Shown in pieces: positions 1 through 7,406 of a stretch of DNA of 12,803 nt. The DNA is from Phycisphaerales bacterium UBA4658 (GTDB lineage Bacteria > Planctomycetota > Phycisphaerae > Phycisphaerales > UBA1924). The notes beneath the pieces are model-generated. The model searched no databases, was not told the origin of the DNA, and was given only the letters and a program-made list of their open reading frames with translations. The DNA is taken from assembly GCA_002405485.1 (NCBI GenBank), contig DHLW01000137.1, positions 12,841 to 25,643 of the forward strand, given 5' to 3'. Made by a program: the position numbers and the translations under genes. Each line of letters starts with the position of its first letter. Position 1 is the stretch's first letter.

Positions 1-2
1 CC

Positions 3-1802
3 CGCGTCGGGCTGGCGGCGGTCCTGATGGCCGGGCTGGCCTCGTGCGGCGACTCCGCGGGGCATGCCCGGGAGGCCTCCGGGGCTCTGCCGGCACTCGC
101 TCCGGCGCGGCTCAGGGCCTCGCCCGCGGCTCCTGCGGTTGTGTTTGCCCGCCGAGGCGGCGGAGGCGCCGTCGTTGTGCCTCTTCGGCCCTCAGATCCG
201 GCGATCGCGCGGGGCGTGGTGAACGTGGAGGTCTCCGACGCCGAGTCGTTGCCCGGAACTCTGCGATTCGTCGCCGAGACGCCCGAGGACCGAACGCGCC
301 TCTCGACCATGGACTCATGGCTTGGCGGAGCAGCGGCCTGGCGTGGGTACCGCGCGACGGAGCGACCAAGAAACGCACCGGGACTCTGGGTTGCGGAACT
401 CCCCCTTGGGGAGCGCGAGCCGGCGCAGGTGCGCATCGAAGGCCGAACGTTCGTCATGCGCTGGCTGGACAGCGACGACGACGGTCCCGGCTCATCACCT
501 TCGCTCGGTGATGCCGCTCTCACCGGTTCGCTGCTGCGAGGTCGGGCGGCCAGCCCGCTGGAGCGCTGGCGGACGCGGCTGGCGACCGCCGGGGTGGTCA
601 TCGATCCGCCGGGCCAGGATGATGCGTTCAACGACCCCGTGGTGGAGGGGCTCGCGCGGCAGATCGAGATGCAGTGGCACGCTGCCCTGCGCAGAGTCGA
701 CGAGGCCGACGCGGCCCTCGGCAGACGCCTCCGCCAGCGGCTGGCGGGGATCGTTCGATTCGACGACACGCCGATCCCGGTGTGGGTCGAGCCCCGAGAG
801 CGGCTGGAAACGTTGCGGCGAGAGCTGCTGGCCGAGGGATTGTCTCCCGGAGCGTGCGCCGGGATCGCCTTGGATTTTCTGGATGCGCCAGGACCCGCCG
901 GCGCCGTCATTCGCGATGAGGCGACGGCGATCAACATCCGGACCGGAGCCGCCTATCCGAGCGTGCTCCTTGTGAACATGTCCTCAACGCCCGCGGCGGC
1001 GTGGCTTGGTCGGCGGACTCTGCCGACGGGGGCGACGCCCGGCGAGATGCTCCGGCTGGACCCGATGGCGGCGCGGACACTGACCTTTCCCGGAGACTTC
1101 GGAGAGTCCGGCGGGCCCGCCGCGGACGGGCGTGCATCCGGTTCTGGCGGTCTGGACGCGGGAGTTCTTCGATTCGAGTGCGGGGTGGGCGACTGGGTCG
1201 GCGAGCGGGTGAGCACCGGTCGGATGGCGGGGGTTCGACCCCCGGGTGTTGCGATCGGACCGCTGCTCACGGATTGGACCCAGGAGACGTTCGTGCTGGC
1301 CATGTCCGCCGCGTCGCCGAGCGCCGCGCTTCGGCCGGTTCCAGCATCGACGGCGGTCGTGGGACGGCTGTCGCGCGGGGGCGAAGCGGGCGGTCGCTGG
1401 ACGCTGTTTCTCGAGGCCGCGATGCCACCGGCGAGTGCGTCGGAGCGATCGATCGTCGCCGTGCACATCGGATCCGCATCGCGGGCGATGCGGATCGAGA
1501 TCGACCTTGAAGCACAGACCCAGCGGGAGTTCCGCGCCGGGGTCGAGGCGGGCTCGGGGCGTTCCATCATGACCCGATCGACGGACCGGGCATCGGTGTG
1601 GGTCACGATTCCCGCCGACGCAATCGAGCCGGGGACGAGGCGCTCCGATGGTGTGCTTCGGCTGGGCGTCGTCCGGCAGGTCATCGCGACAGACGGCAGG
1701 GTCATCCAGCGCGGGGCATGGCCGAGGCCCATGTTCCCGTGGGAACGGGAGCCAAGCCGGGTGGCGCTGGATCTCTCGACCTGGGCGCCGGCGAACGAGT
1801 GA
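3..1802 (+). CDS. Large lipoprotein of unknown function, 5' partial
   Basis: The frame is open from the first bases of the window. It reads RVGLAAVLMAGLASC before the ATG at 27 and into the residues after it. This is the hydrophobic core of a signal peptide followed by a lipobox (L-A-S-C, Cys codon 45-47), so the true start lies upstream and the ATG at 27 is internal. 599 residues are visible, ending in TGA at 1800-1802. The mature protein should be lipid-anchored. I recognise no family. The middle is rich in Ala, Arg and Gly. The last ~150 residues alternate hydrophobic and charged positions as in a beta-sandwich and end in a Trp/Pro-containing stretch (RGAWPRPMFPWERE); this loosely recalls CBM9/DOMON-like sugar-binding folds, but that is speculation. 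The gene converges on the barrel-protein gene with only 12 nt between stop codons. Confidence 0.75.
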   Translation, partial: RVGLAAVLMAGLASCGDSAGHAREASGALPALAPARLRASPAAPAVVFARRGGGGAVVVPLRPSDPAIARGVVNVEVSDAESLPGTLRFVAETPEDRTRLSTMDSWLGGAAAWRGYRATERPRNAPGLWVAELPLGEREPAQVRIEGRTFVMRWLDSDDDGPGSSPSLGDAALTGSLLRGRAASPLERWRTRLATAGVVIDPPGQDDAFNDPVVEGLARQIEMQWHAALRRVDEADAALGRRLRQRLAGIVRFDDTPIPVWVEPRERLETLRRELLAEGLSPGACAGIALDFLDAPGPAGAVIRDEATAINIRTGAAYPSVLLVNMSSTPAAAWLGRRTLPTGATPGEMLRLDPMAARTLTFPGDFGESGGPAADGRASGSGGLDAGVLRFECGVGDWVGERVSTGRMAGVRPPGVAIGPLLTDWTQETFVLAMSAASPSAALRPVPASTAVVGRLSRGGEAGGRWTLFLEAAMPPASASERSIVAVHIGSASRAMRIEIDLEAQTQREFRAGVEAGSGRSIMTRSTDRASVWVTIPADAIEPGTRRSDGVLRLGVVRQVIATDGRVIQRGAWPRPMFPWEREPSRVALDLSTWAPANE

Positions 1803-1814
1803 GTTTGTCGGGCG

Positions 1815-2786
1815 TCAGAACCCGATCTCGACGCTCAGTCCGACGAAGGCGGCGGGGCGCGTGCGATCATCGGCGAGTCGGACGCCCTGAGCGTCGAGAA
1901 ACTCGAACCTCTGCCACACGATTGCGCCGGCGCTCAAGGCGAGCGCGACGTTGGGCGACGGCGTCCATTTCACCGTCGCGCCGACGGGCACGCGGGAATC
2001 CTCGAGCACGCCATCAGGGATGGACGAGTCATCGGCAAGCCGGTAATCGCGGATCTCATAGCGTGTGAAGATGGAGCAGACGATCTGGTCGCTGACCTTT
2101 GCGCTCAGGCGAAAACCAAGGGTCTCGTTCTCCAGCGACAGTCGGTCGTTGATCTGCCATCGAACGCCCAGCAGCGGAACAACCAGCACGTCGTCCTCGA
2201 GCCGGGATTTGATGATGACGCCGGCGGTGAGGAGCAGATCATCGCTGAAGCGATACCCGACCCCGCCAAAGCCGCCGTAGGTCCCGGCATCGCCGAGGGA
2301 GACGTCGCGCTCGCCGGCGAACTCGATGATGCCGCCGCCCACGATGCTCCACGAGCGATCGATGGCGAAGCGAGCGCCCGGGGCGAATCGGACGAGATAT
2401 GCGTCATCGATAGGGTCGTTGGCATTCGGCAGGATCGAGCCGAAGTTGCTGAAGTTGTACCACGACGCCTCGCCCTCGATTCCGAAGCTGAGTCTCAGCC
2501 GCTCCGATGCCTGGTATCCGAGGTCGAAGTCCACGCCCGCCCGGGAGATGCTCACTTCCGCGTCCGACTTGCGCAGAGATGACTCGAACGTGTACTCGCC
2601 ACGCGGCGTGATGGTGAAGCTGAGCGCCGGGCGTGCCGGCGCGTCGCCCGTCGGCTCGCTCTGTGCCTGAGCTTCGCCGGAGGACGGCGCCGGGACCAGG
2701 GGCGATTCGGAGGTCTGTGCGACCGCGGCCGCGGCGGAGCAGAGCAGACCGGCAAGGCCAAGAACACGAGGTATCGCGAAGCTCAT
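1815..2786 (-). CDS. Outer-membrane beta-barrel protein (possibly DUF6268-like)
   Basis: This 323-residue protein has a clear signal peptide (residues 1-23, cleavage predicted after AVA, before Gln24). A Ser/Pro/Glu/Ala-rich linker to about residue 50 follows. The rest shows repeated alternating amphipathic strands (LSFGIEGEASWYNF, GGFGGVGYRF, LSLENETLGFRL) and ends VEIGF. A C-terminal aromatic residue after a beta-strand is the usual signal for BAM-dependent insertion, so it is probably an outer-membrane barrel. Similar planctomycete and verrucomicrobial proteins are labelled DUF6268; I assign that only tentatively. The ATG at 2786-2784 is preceded by GGAG (2796-2793) with 6-nt spacing. It starts 19 nt after the stop of the BatA-VWA gene on the same strand, which suggests one transcript. 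Substrate or partner cannot be told from sequence. Confidence 0.8.
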   Translation of the reverse strand: MSFAIPRVLGLAGLLCSAAAAVAQTSESPLVPAPSSGEAQAQSEPTGDAPARPALSFTITPRGEYTFESSLRKSDAEVSISRAGVDFDLGYQASERLRLSFGIEGEASWYNFSNFGSILPNANDPIDDAYLVRFAPGARFAIDRSWSIVGGGIIEFAGERDVSLGDAGTYGGFGGVGYRFSDDLLLTAGVIIKSRLEDDVLVVPLLGVRWQINDRLSLENETLGFRLSAKVSDQIVCSIFTRYEIRDYRLADDSSIPDGVLEDSRVPVGATVKWTPSPNVALALSAGAIVWQRFEFLDAQGVRLADDRTRPAAFVGLSVEIGF

Positions 2787-2805
2787 TCAAGACTCCGAAG
2801 TGGGC

Positions 2806-4911
2806 TCAGGATCGGACGCGCCAAGCGTACACGAACCATTCGACGCCGAGGACAACACAGGCGCAGAGAACGAACCAAAACCAGATCTCTCGTACGGACG
2901 AGGCCCGTCCCTCGTCCGCACGATCTCCGACGACTCGGTCCGCGATCTCGATGCTCGTGCGGGTGCGCACCGTCGACGCGCTCGCGTCCAGGAGATTGAC
3001 GGGGATGGCCTGGGCAAACCCATCGGCTTCGGCGCGATACACGCCGACCAGCCGAGGAACGCCCAGCGGCGCAACTCCACCTTCCTGGCCCGGCGCGATC
3101 ACATCGATCGTCCGTGCCTCCGGCCCCGTGATCCGAACGCGCTGCACGCCGGGGGGCGTGATGATCGACACCGGCTCGCCCGTGGTGAAGCCCACGCCCG
3201 AGGCGGCCTCGCCCCGGCCGGTGAGCGCGTCGATGGCGGAGGCCACGAAGATCGGAAATGAGACCTCCGGCCCCCAGTTCGTGCGGAGCAGGTCGAACGC
3301 CAGCACCAGGCGTCTGAGCCGCTTCGGGCCCGGCTCCTCGACCAGTGCGATGACCGGGCCCTGCGAACCAAATGCCAGCGGGGTGATCGCGGGGGGCGCC
3401 TGAGTCGCGTCGATGGCCGCGGGGGCGTCGGCGATCGTCATCCGCATCGGCGGACTGATGAGCACGCTGTCGAGCGCGGCGTACCGGAGAATCGGGTGCG
3501 TGCGGCGCCACGAGATGATCCGGGTTGCCGCCTCTGGCCATTGCTCGCGTGGGATCGGCTGCAGCGACAGCCCACGCATCGGCGGCGCGGCCCCGATGAA
3601 CATCGCCGGCACCGGCGGAGCCAGGGCCGGCGCCACGCGGTCGAACACGACCAGATCCCAGCGATCGATCCGCGCGGCGCTCTGGCCCAGCTGGCCGTAC
3701 GCGGAGGCATACTCACCCGCGTCGAGCACGCGAAGTTCGGACGGCTCAAGGTCGCCAAGCGCGCCGAGCAGGAAACGGTCCACGCCCTTCTCGCCGCGGG
3801 CGCGAAAGAGCGGATCGGAGGTGTCATCGGGCCCGACCACAAGTATGCGAGGCCGCGAGGCCGGGCGAACGACCACCGCGGCGGCGTTGTCGGCTTCGAG
3901 CAGATCCGACCGCGGGATCGAGACGACCACCAGTCCGCCCTCGGGCCGGTCAAGCACGAGCGTGCCGCCGGCCTCGCCGGGAATGAGCGTGCCGGAGGCG
4001 TCGCGGGTCGCTGCCGGCACGATGAGCGGCAGGAGCCCGCCGGGCTCGCCATCCACGGTGCAGGTGAGCGTCACCTCCGACGGTTGCGTGCGCACGCTCA
4101 GGACACGCACAAAGACGCGCACCGATGAGGGCTGATCGGCGTCCCGCCTGGCGCTGAGAGCGACGATCCCGAGGTTGTCCGCGCCCGCCTGCTCACCGCC
4201 GGATGCGCCGCTTGGAACCAATCGAACACGCACCGACGCCGGCAGTGCCACATCAGACGGCGGCATGCCGCCATCGGAGAACAGCAGCAGGGTTGTGCGC
4301 TGAGCGTGAGTCTCGCCCGCGTCGACGCCCGCGCTGGCGAGGCGGATCGCATCATCCAGTCGGACGGGCTGATCCGTCGGCTCGATCGACTCGATCGCCT
4401 CGCGCACCCGGCGCAGGTCGCTGGTGTAGGGCTGCAGAATCTGTGCATCGGCGGCGAGGGCCACGACCATGACCTGCGGGCGCGTGGATCCGGCGCGAGC
4501 AAACTGCTCGATGGTCTGGATGGCCTGGCGCTTGGCCTGGTCCAATCGCGTGGGCGTCGTGGAACCCTCACCGGCTTGCGCTGGTCCGGAGCCATCGCGC
4601 GCCGACATCGACGCTGAGCGGTCGATGACGACGATCGTGCGATCATCCGCCGAGGTCGTTGATGGAACCGCGGGTCGGGCGATCGCGATGAGCACGCAGG
4701 CAAGCGCCAGCGCCTGCAACGCCAGCAGCCACGAGGGCTTGATCCATCGGAGCGGGACGTTCGCCTGAACGTCCCGCACGGCGGACTCCCAGAACATGAT
4801 CGTGCTCACACGCAGAGTGCGTCGGCGGAGCTTGAGCAGGTACAGCGCGATCAGGATCGGCGCCGCGGCCGCCCCCCACACGATCCCCGCCATCGGTTCC
4901 AGAAACGTCAC
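2806..4911 (-). CDS. BatA N-terminal and VWA domain membrane protein
   Basis: This 701-residue inner-membrane protein opens with the BatA/aerotolerance N-terminal module: a membrane helix (about 9-27) followed by KLRRRTLRVSTIMFWE, then a second helix (about 61-79, WLLALQALALACVLIAIARP). A von Willebrand A domain follows, with an intact MIDAS: D97-x-S99-x-S101 (DRSASMS), a Thr near 179 and FSDGG at 211-215. Residues ~350-650 resemble the glutamine-amidotransferase-like region of 'BatA and WFA' proteins (TNWGPEVSFPIFVASAID). A last helix (about 674-692) ends in Arg-rich cytoplasmic residues, leaving the middle region outside the cytoplasm. The start is GTG at 4911-4909, supported by the family N-terminus MTFLEP and by GGGGAG (4925-4920) at 8-nt spacing; it overlaps the rlmE stop as GTGA. 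Such proteins usually sit with MoxR ATPase and DUF58 genes, which are absent here. Its cellular role in planctomycetes is not established. Confidence 0.88.
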   Translation of the reverse strand: MTFLEPMAGIVWGAAAAPILIALYLLKLRRRTLRVSTIMFWESAVRDVQANVPLRWIKPSWLLALQALALACVLIAIARPAVPSTTSADDRTIVVIDRSASMSARDGSGPAQAGEGSTTPTRLDQAKRQAIQTIEQFARAGSTRPQVMVVALAADAQILQPYTSDLRRVREAIESIEPTDQPVRLDDAIRLASAGVDAGETHAQRTTLLLFSDGGMPPSDVALPASVRVRLVPSGASGGEQAGADNLGIVALSARRDADQPSSVRVFVRVLSVRTQPSEVTLTCTVDGEPGGLLPLIVPAATRDASGTLIPGEAGGTLVLDRPEGGLVVVSIPRSDLLEADNAAAVVVRPASRPRILVVGPDDTSDPLFRARGEKGVDRFLLGALGDLEPSELRVLDAGEYASAYGQLGQSAARIDRWDLVVFDRVAPALAPPVPAMFIGAAPPMRGLSLQPIPREQWPEAATRIISWRRTHPILRYAALDSVLISPPMRMTIADAPAAIDATQAPPAITPLAFGSQGPVIALVEEPGPKRLRRLVLAFDLLRTNWGPEVSFPIFVASAIDALTGRGEAASGVGFTTGEPVSIITPPGVQRVRITGPEARTIDVIAPGQEGGVAPLGVPRLVGVYRAEADGFAQAIPVNLLDASASTVRTRTSIEIADRVVGDRADEGRASSVREIWFWFVLCACVVLGVEWFVYAWRVRS

Positions 4912-5687
4912 CGCCGCGTCTCCCCGCCTCCGGGCGTGCCTCCCCGATCGCCGCCGCCCCAGCCCTTACGGGGCGCCGGCATCGCTCTGGCGATCGCGTG
5001 CGGATCGCCCGATTGCCCGGCTGAGGACTCGCCCGCAGGGGAGCCGGTGAAGCCCTTGGCGATGATGAACATCTCCCGCGAGACGTCCCGTGAGGCGTCG
5101 GGCTTGAAGCCCTTCACTTCGGCGAACAGGGCCTGGGTCTCCTTGAGGAGCTTCGGGTACTCCTCGCCCTCGAAGACCTTCATCACCAGATGACCGCCGG
5201 AACGCAGCACCGATGGCGCCAGATGCAGCACACGCCTGCAGAGTTCGACGGAACGGAAGTGGTCTCCCGCGCCGCCCCCGCCGCCCTCGGTGTTGGGGGC
5301 CATGTCGCTGAGCAGGACGTCGACGGGTCGTGGACGGGCGGACTCGGGCGTCACCAGCGCCAGCAGCGTTTGCGCGTCGGTGGCGAAGATGTCGCCGATC
5401 ATGGTGCGGACGGTCGACCCTGAGGGCCCGCCGGGCAGGTCGGCGGTGACGGGCTTGAGGTCGATTCCGCCGACGCAACCGGCCCGCTTGCCATCGCCGA
5501 GCACGCACTCGCAGGCGACCTGCAGCCACGAGCCCGGGGCGCAGCCGAGATCCAGGACGCGATCGCCGGGGCGCAGCACGCGATGCCGCTCGTTGATCTG
5601 CTTGAGCTTGTACGCCGAGCGCGCCGCATACCCCTCTTCCTTGGCGAGCTTGAAGAACCGGTCATGGAGCTTGCGCGACTGGGCCAC
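4908..5687 (-). CDS. rlmE: 23S rRNA (uridine 2'-O)-methyltransferase, RlmE/FtsJ family
   Basis: The family transfers a methyl group from S-adenosylmethionine to the 2'-O of a 23S rRNA uridine (U2552 in E. coli), a late step of 50S maturation in the cytoplasm. The SAM motif I is DLGCAPGSW at residues 46-54. The K-D-K-E catalytic tetrad aligns as K27 (SAYKL), D128 (LLSDMAPN), K170 (LVMKVFEG) and E205 (VSREMF). Length is 259 residues against 209 in E. coli; the excess is mainly a Gly/Pro/Arg-rich tail after residue ~212. The start chosen is GTG at 5687-5685 because MAQSRKLHDRFFKLAKEEG fits the family N-terminus. A perfect AGGAGG lies at 5711-5706, 18 nt from this GTG, which is too far to be normal. 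It is the first gene of a three-gene block and is divergent from the ABC ATPase gene. Confidence 0.93.
   Translation of the reverse strand: MAQSRKLHDRFFKLAKEEGYAARSAYKLKQINERHRVLRPGDRVLDLGCAPGSWLQVACECVLGDGKRAGCVGGIDLKPVTADLPGGPSGSTVRTMIGDIFATDAQTLLALVTPESARPRPVDVLLSDMAPNTEGGGGGAGDHFRSVELCRRVLHLAPSVLRSGGHLVMKVFEGEEYPKLLKETQALFAEVKGFKPDASRDVSREMFIIAKGFTGSPAGESSAGQSGDPHAIARAMPAPRKGWGGGDRGGTPGGGETRR
4920..4925 (-). promoter_or_regulatory. Shine-Dalgarno for BatA-VWA gene inside rlmE
   Basis: On the minus strand GGGGAG lies 8 nt before the GTG start at 4911. It falls within codons for the Gly-Gly-Glu of the rlmE tail. Together with the GTGA stop/start overlap it decides the GTG start and suggests reinitiation by terminating ribosomes. 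Confidence 0.6.
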
Positions 5688-5802
5688 CTGGGCGATGGTA
5701 CGGGGCCTCCTGAGGCGGGGAGTCAGATCCGACCTCGGGCAGCGGAGCCCCTCGGCGGCGACGGTGCCTCTATCGGTCCGCCTTCCTATCCTCCGCTCCC
5801 CG
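5688..5802. promoter_or_regulatory. Divergent intergenic region between rlmE and ABC ATPase
   Basis: This 115-bp gap must hold promoters for both directions. On the minus strand AGGAGG (5711-5706) is the only strong ribosome-binding site. On the plus strand TATCCT (5787-5792) is a 4-of-6 match to a -10 box and would place transcription start just before the ATG at 5803; no good -35 box is visible 17 nt upstream. The sequence just before that ATG is pyrimidine-rich with no Shine-Dalgarno, consistent with a leaderless or very short leader mRNA. Promoter assignments here are weak. Confidence 0.35.
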
Positions 5803-7395
5803 ATGACCGCTCACGTTGCCAAGTCCGCTCCAGATCGCGAGCCGCTGCTCAAGGCCGCCGGAATCAGCAAGCGATTCGGCATCACGCAGGCGCTGGACAA
5901 TGTGACGGTTTCGTTCCTCCCCGGCGAGGTGCACGCGCTCATGGGCGAGAACGGCGCGGGCAAGAGCACGCTGGGCAAGGTCATCGCCGGGCTGCACACG
6001 CCGGACTCGGGCACCGTCACCATCCGATCCGTCCGAGGCGACGGTCAGGATCGCACGCTCACGCCGGGTTCGATCCAGGACGCGTTCCACGCGGGCGTGC
6101 GCATCGTGCACCAGGAGCTGGCGCAATGCCCGAACCTGAGCGTTGCCGAGAACCTCTGCCTGCACGATCTGCCGCGGACGCGGCTGGGGCTGATCGACTT
6201 TGCGGCCATGGAGTCGCGGGCCCGCGTGCTGCTGGCCGAGCTCGAGCCGGGGATCGACGTGCGAGCTCCGCTGGGTTCGCTCTCCCCGGGGCACCGCCAG
6301 ATCGTGCAGATCGCCGCGTCGCTCGATGACGGTGGCGGGCGGGAAGGGGGGGGCGGAGGTGCGAAGCTCATCGTGTTCGACGAGCCGACAAGCTCCCTCT
6401 CGATCGCCGAGGTGGATCGACTGCTGGCCATCATCCGGCAACTGGCCCTGCGCGGCATCACGTGCGTGTATGTTTCGCATCGCATGAGCGAGATCTTCGC
6501 CGTCTGCGATCGAGTGACGGTGCTGCGCGACGGCAAGTTCGTCGCCACCAGCGTCGTCAAGGACATCGACGAGGCCGGGCTTGTTGAGCAGATGATCGGA
6601 CGCAAGGTGCCCCCACCGGTTCGTCGCGCCCGTCCGGAGCTCAAGAGCGCCGCCGTGGGCGGACTGGTCGTCGAGAATCTCTCCTCTCCGGGGAAGGTCG
6701 AGGGCGTTTCACTCCGGGTTGAGCCGGGCGAGATCCTGGGTGTCGGCGGGCTCGTCGGCGCCGGGCGCAGCGAGCTGCTGGATGCGATCTTCGGGCTCGA
6801 TCCCGCGGCGTCGGGCACGATCACCTGCGCCGGCGTCGAGCTTGCCCGTGGCGGAGCGCACGCCGGCCCCCGAGCGTCGATCGCCTCGGGCATGGGCTAT
6901 GTCCCCGAGGATCGCAAGCTGCAGGGCTTGTTCTTCCAGCTTGGCGTGGGCGAGAACATCGCGGTGCCCGTCATGCCCCGCCTGGCCGCGGCCCTCGGCG
7001 TACGCTCGCTCCCGCGCGAGCGCACCTATGTTTCTGAGCGTCTGCGCTCATTCGAGGTCAAGACGGCCGGTCCCTCGGCGGTCCCCGGCTCGCTCTCTGG
7101 CGGAAACCAGCAGAAGCTCCTCATCGCCCGGTGGATGGGGAGGGAGACCAGGGTGCTGTTGCTCGACGAGCCAACCCGCGGCATCGACGTCGGCACCAAG
7201 GCCCAGATCTACGCACTCGTCCGCCAGGCCGCCGAGCAGGGGCTCGCGGTGCTCTTGGTCTCCAGCGAGATGCCCGAGTTGCTCGCGCTCAGCGATCGGC
7301 TGATCGTCCTCAGCGACGGCCGACCGACGGGCGAGCTGCGCGATGACCACATGACCCAGGCCAACATCCTCAAGCTTGCGACGCTTGGACACTGA
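5803..7395 (+). CDS. Sugar ABC transporter ATP-binding protein, two NBDs (RbsA/MglA/XylG type)
   Basis: This 530-residue cytoplasmic ATPase has two fused nucleotide-binding domains, as in carbohydrate-uptake (CUT2) importers for ribose, galactose or xylose. NBD1 has Walker A GENGAGKS (48-55), Q-loop HQE (103-105), a modified signature LSPGH (160-164), Walker B LIVFDEP (189-195) and H-loop His226. NBD2 has the degenerate Walker A typical of the class (GLVGAGRSE, 316-324), signature LSGGNQQK (431-438), Walker B VLLLDEP (451-457), and SSE in place of the H-loop His, also normal for the class. ATG 5803 is chosen because the conserved core begins about 15 residues later; the frame is open further upstream but there overlaps rlmE. 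An unusual Gly-rich insert occupies residues ~175-187. No permease or periplasmic binding-protein gene is adjacent, so substrate is unknown. It converges on the M20 gene, 11 nt between stops. Confidence 0.92.
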   Translation: MTAHVAKSAPDREPLLKAAGISKRFGITQALDNVTVSFLPGEVHALMGENGAGKSTLGKVIAGLHTPDSGTVTIRSVRGDGQDRTLTPGSIQDAFHAGVRIVHQELAQCPNLSVAENLCLHDLPRTRLGLIDFAAMESRARVLLAELEPGIDVRAPLGSLSPGHRQIVQIAASLDDGGGREGGGGGAKLIVFDEPTSSLSIAEVDRLLAIIRQLALRGITCVYVSHRMSEIFAVCDRVTVLRDGKFVATSVVKDIDEAGLVEQMIGRKVPPPVRRARPELKSAAVGGLVVENLSSPGKVEGVSLRVEPGEILGVGGLVGAGRSELLDAIFGLDPAASGTITCAGVELARGGAHAGPRASIASGMGYVPEDRKLQGLFFQLGVGENIAVPVMPRLAAALGVRSLPRERTYVSERLRSFEVKTAGPSAVPGSLSGGNQQKLLIARWMGRETRVLLLDEPTRGIDVGTKAQIYALVRQAAEQGLAVLLVSSEMPELLALSDRLIVLSDGRPTGELRDDHMTQANILKLATLGH

Positions 7396-7406
7396 TCGGA
7401 CGGGCG

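Noticed and set aside
953..1732. 259-codon minus-strand frame inside the lipoprotein gene
   Set aside because: Composition is Ser/Arg/Pro-rich without a domain and it lies antisense to a gene with a convincing export signal.
5290..5802. In-frame 171-codon extension upstream of the ABC ATPase start
   Set aside because: It lies antisense over rlmE, has no family similarity, and the conserved ATPase core starts about 15 residues after ATG 5803.
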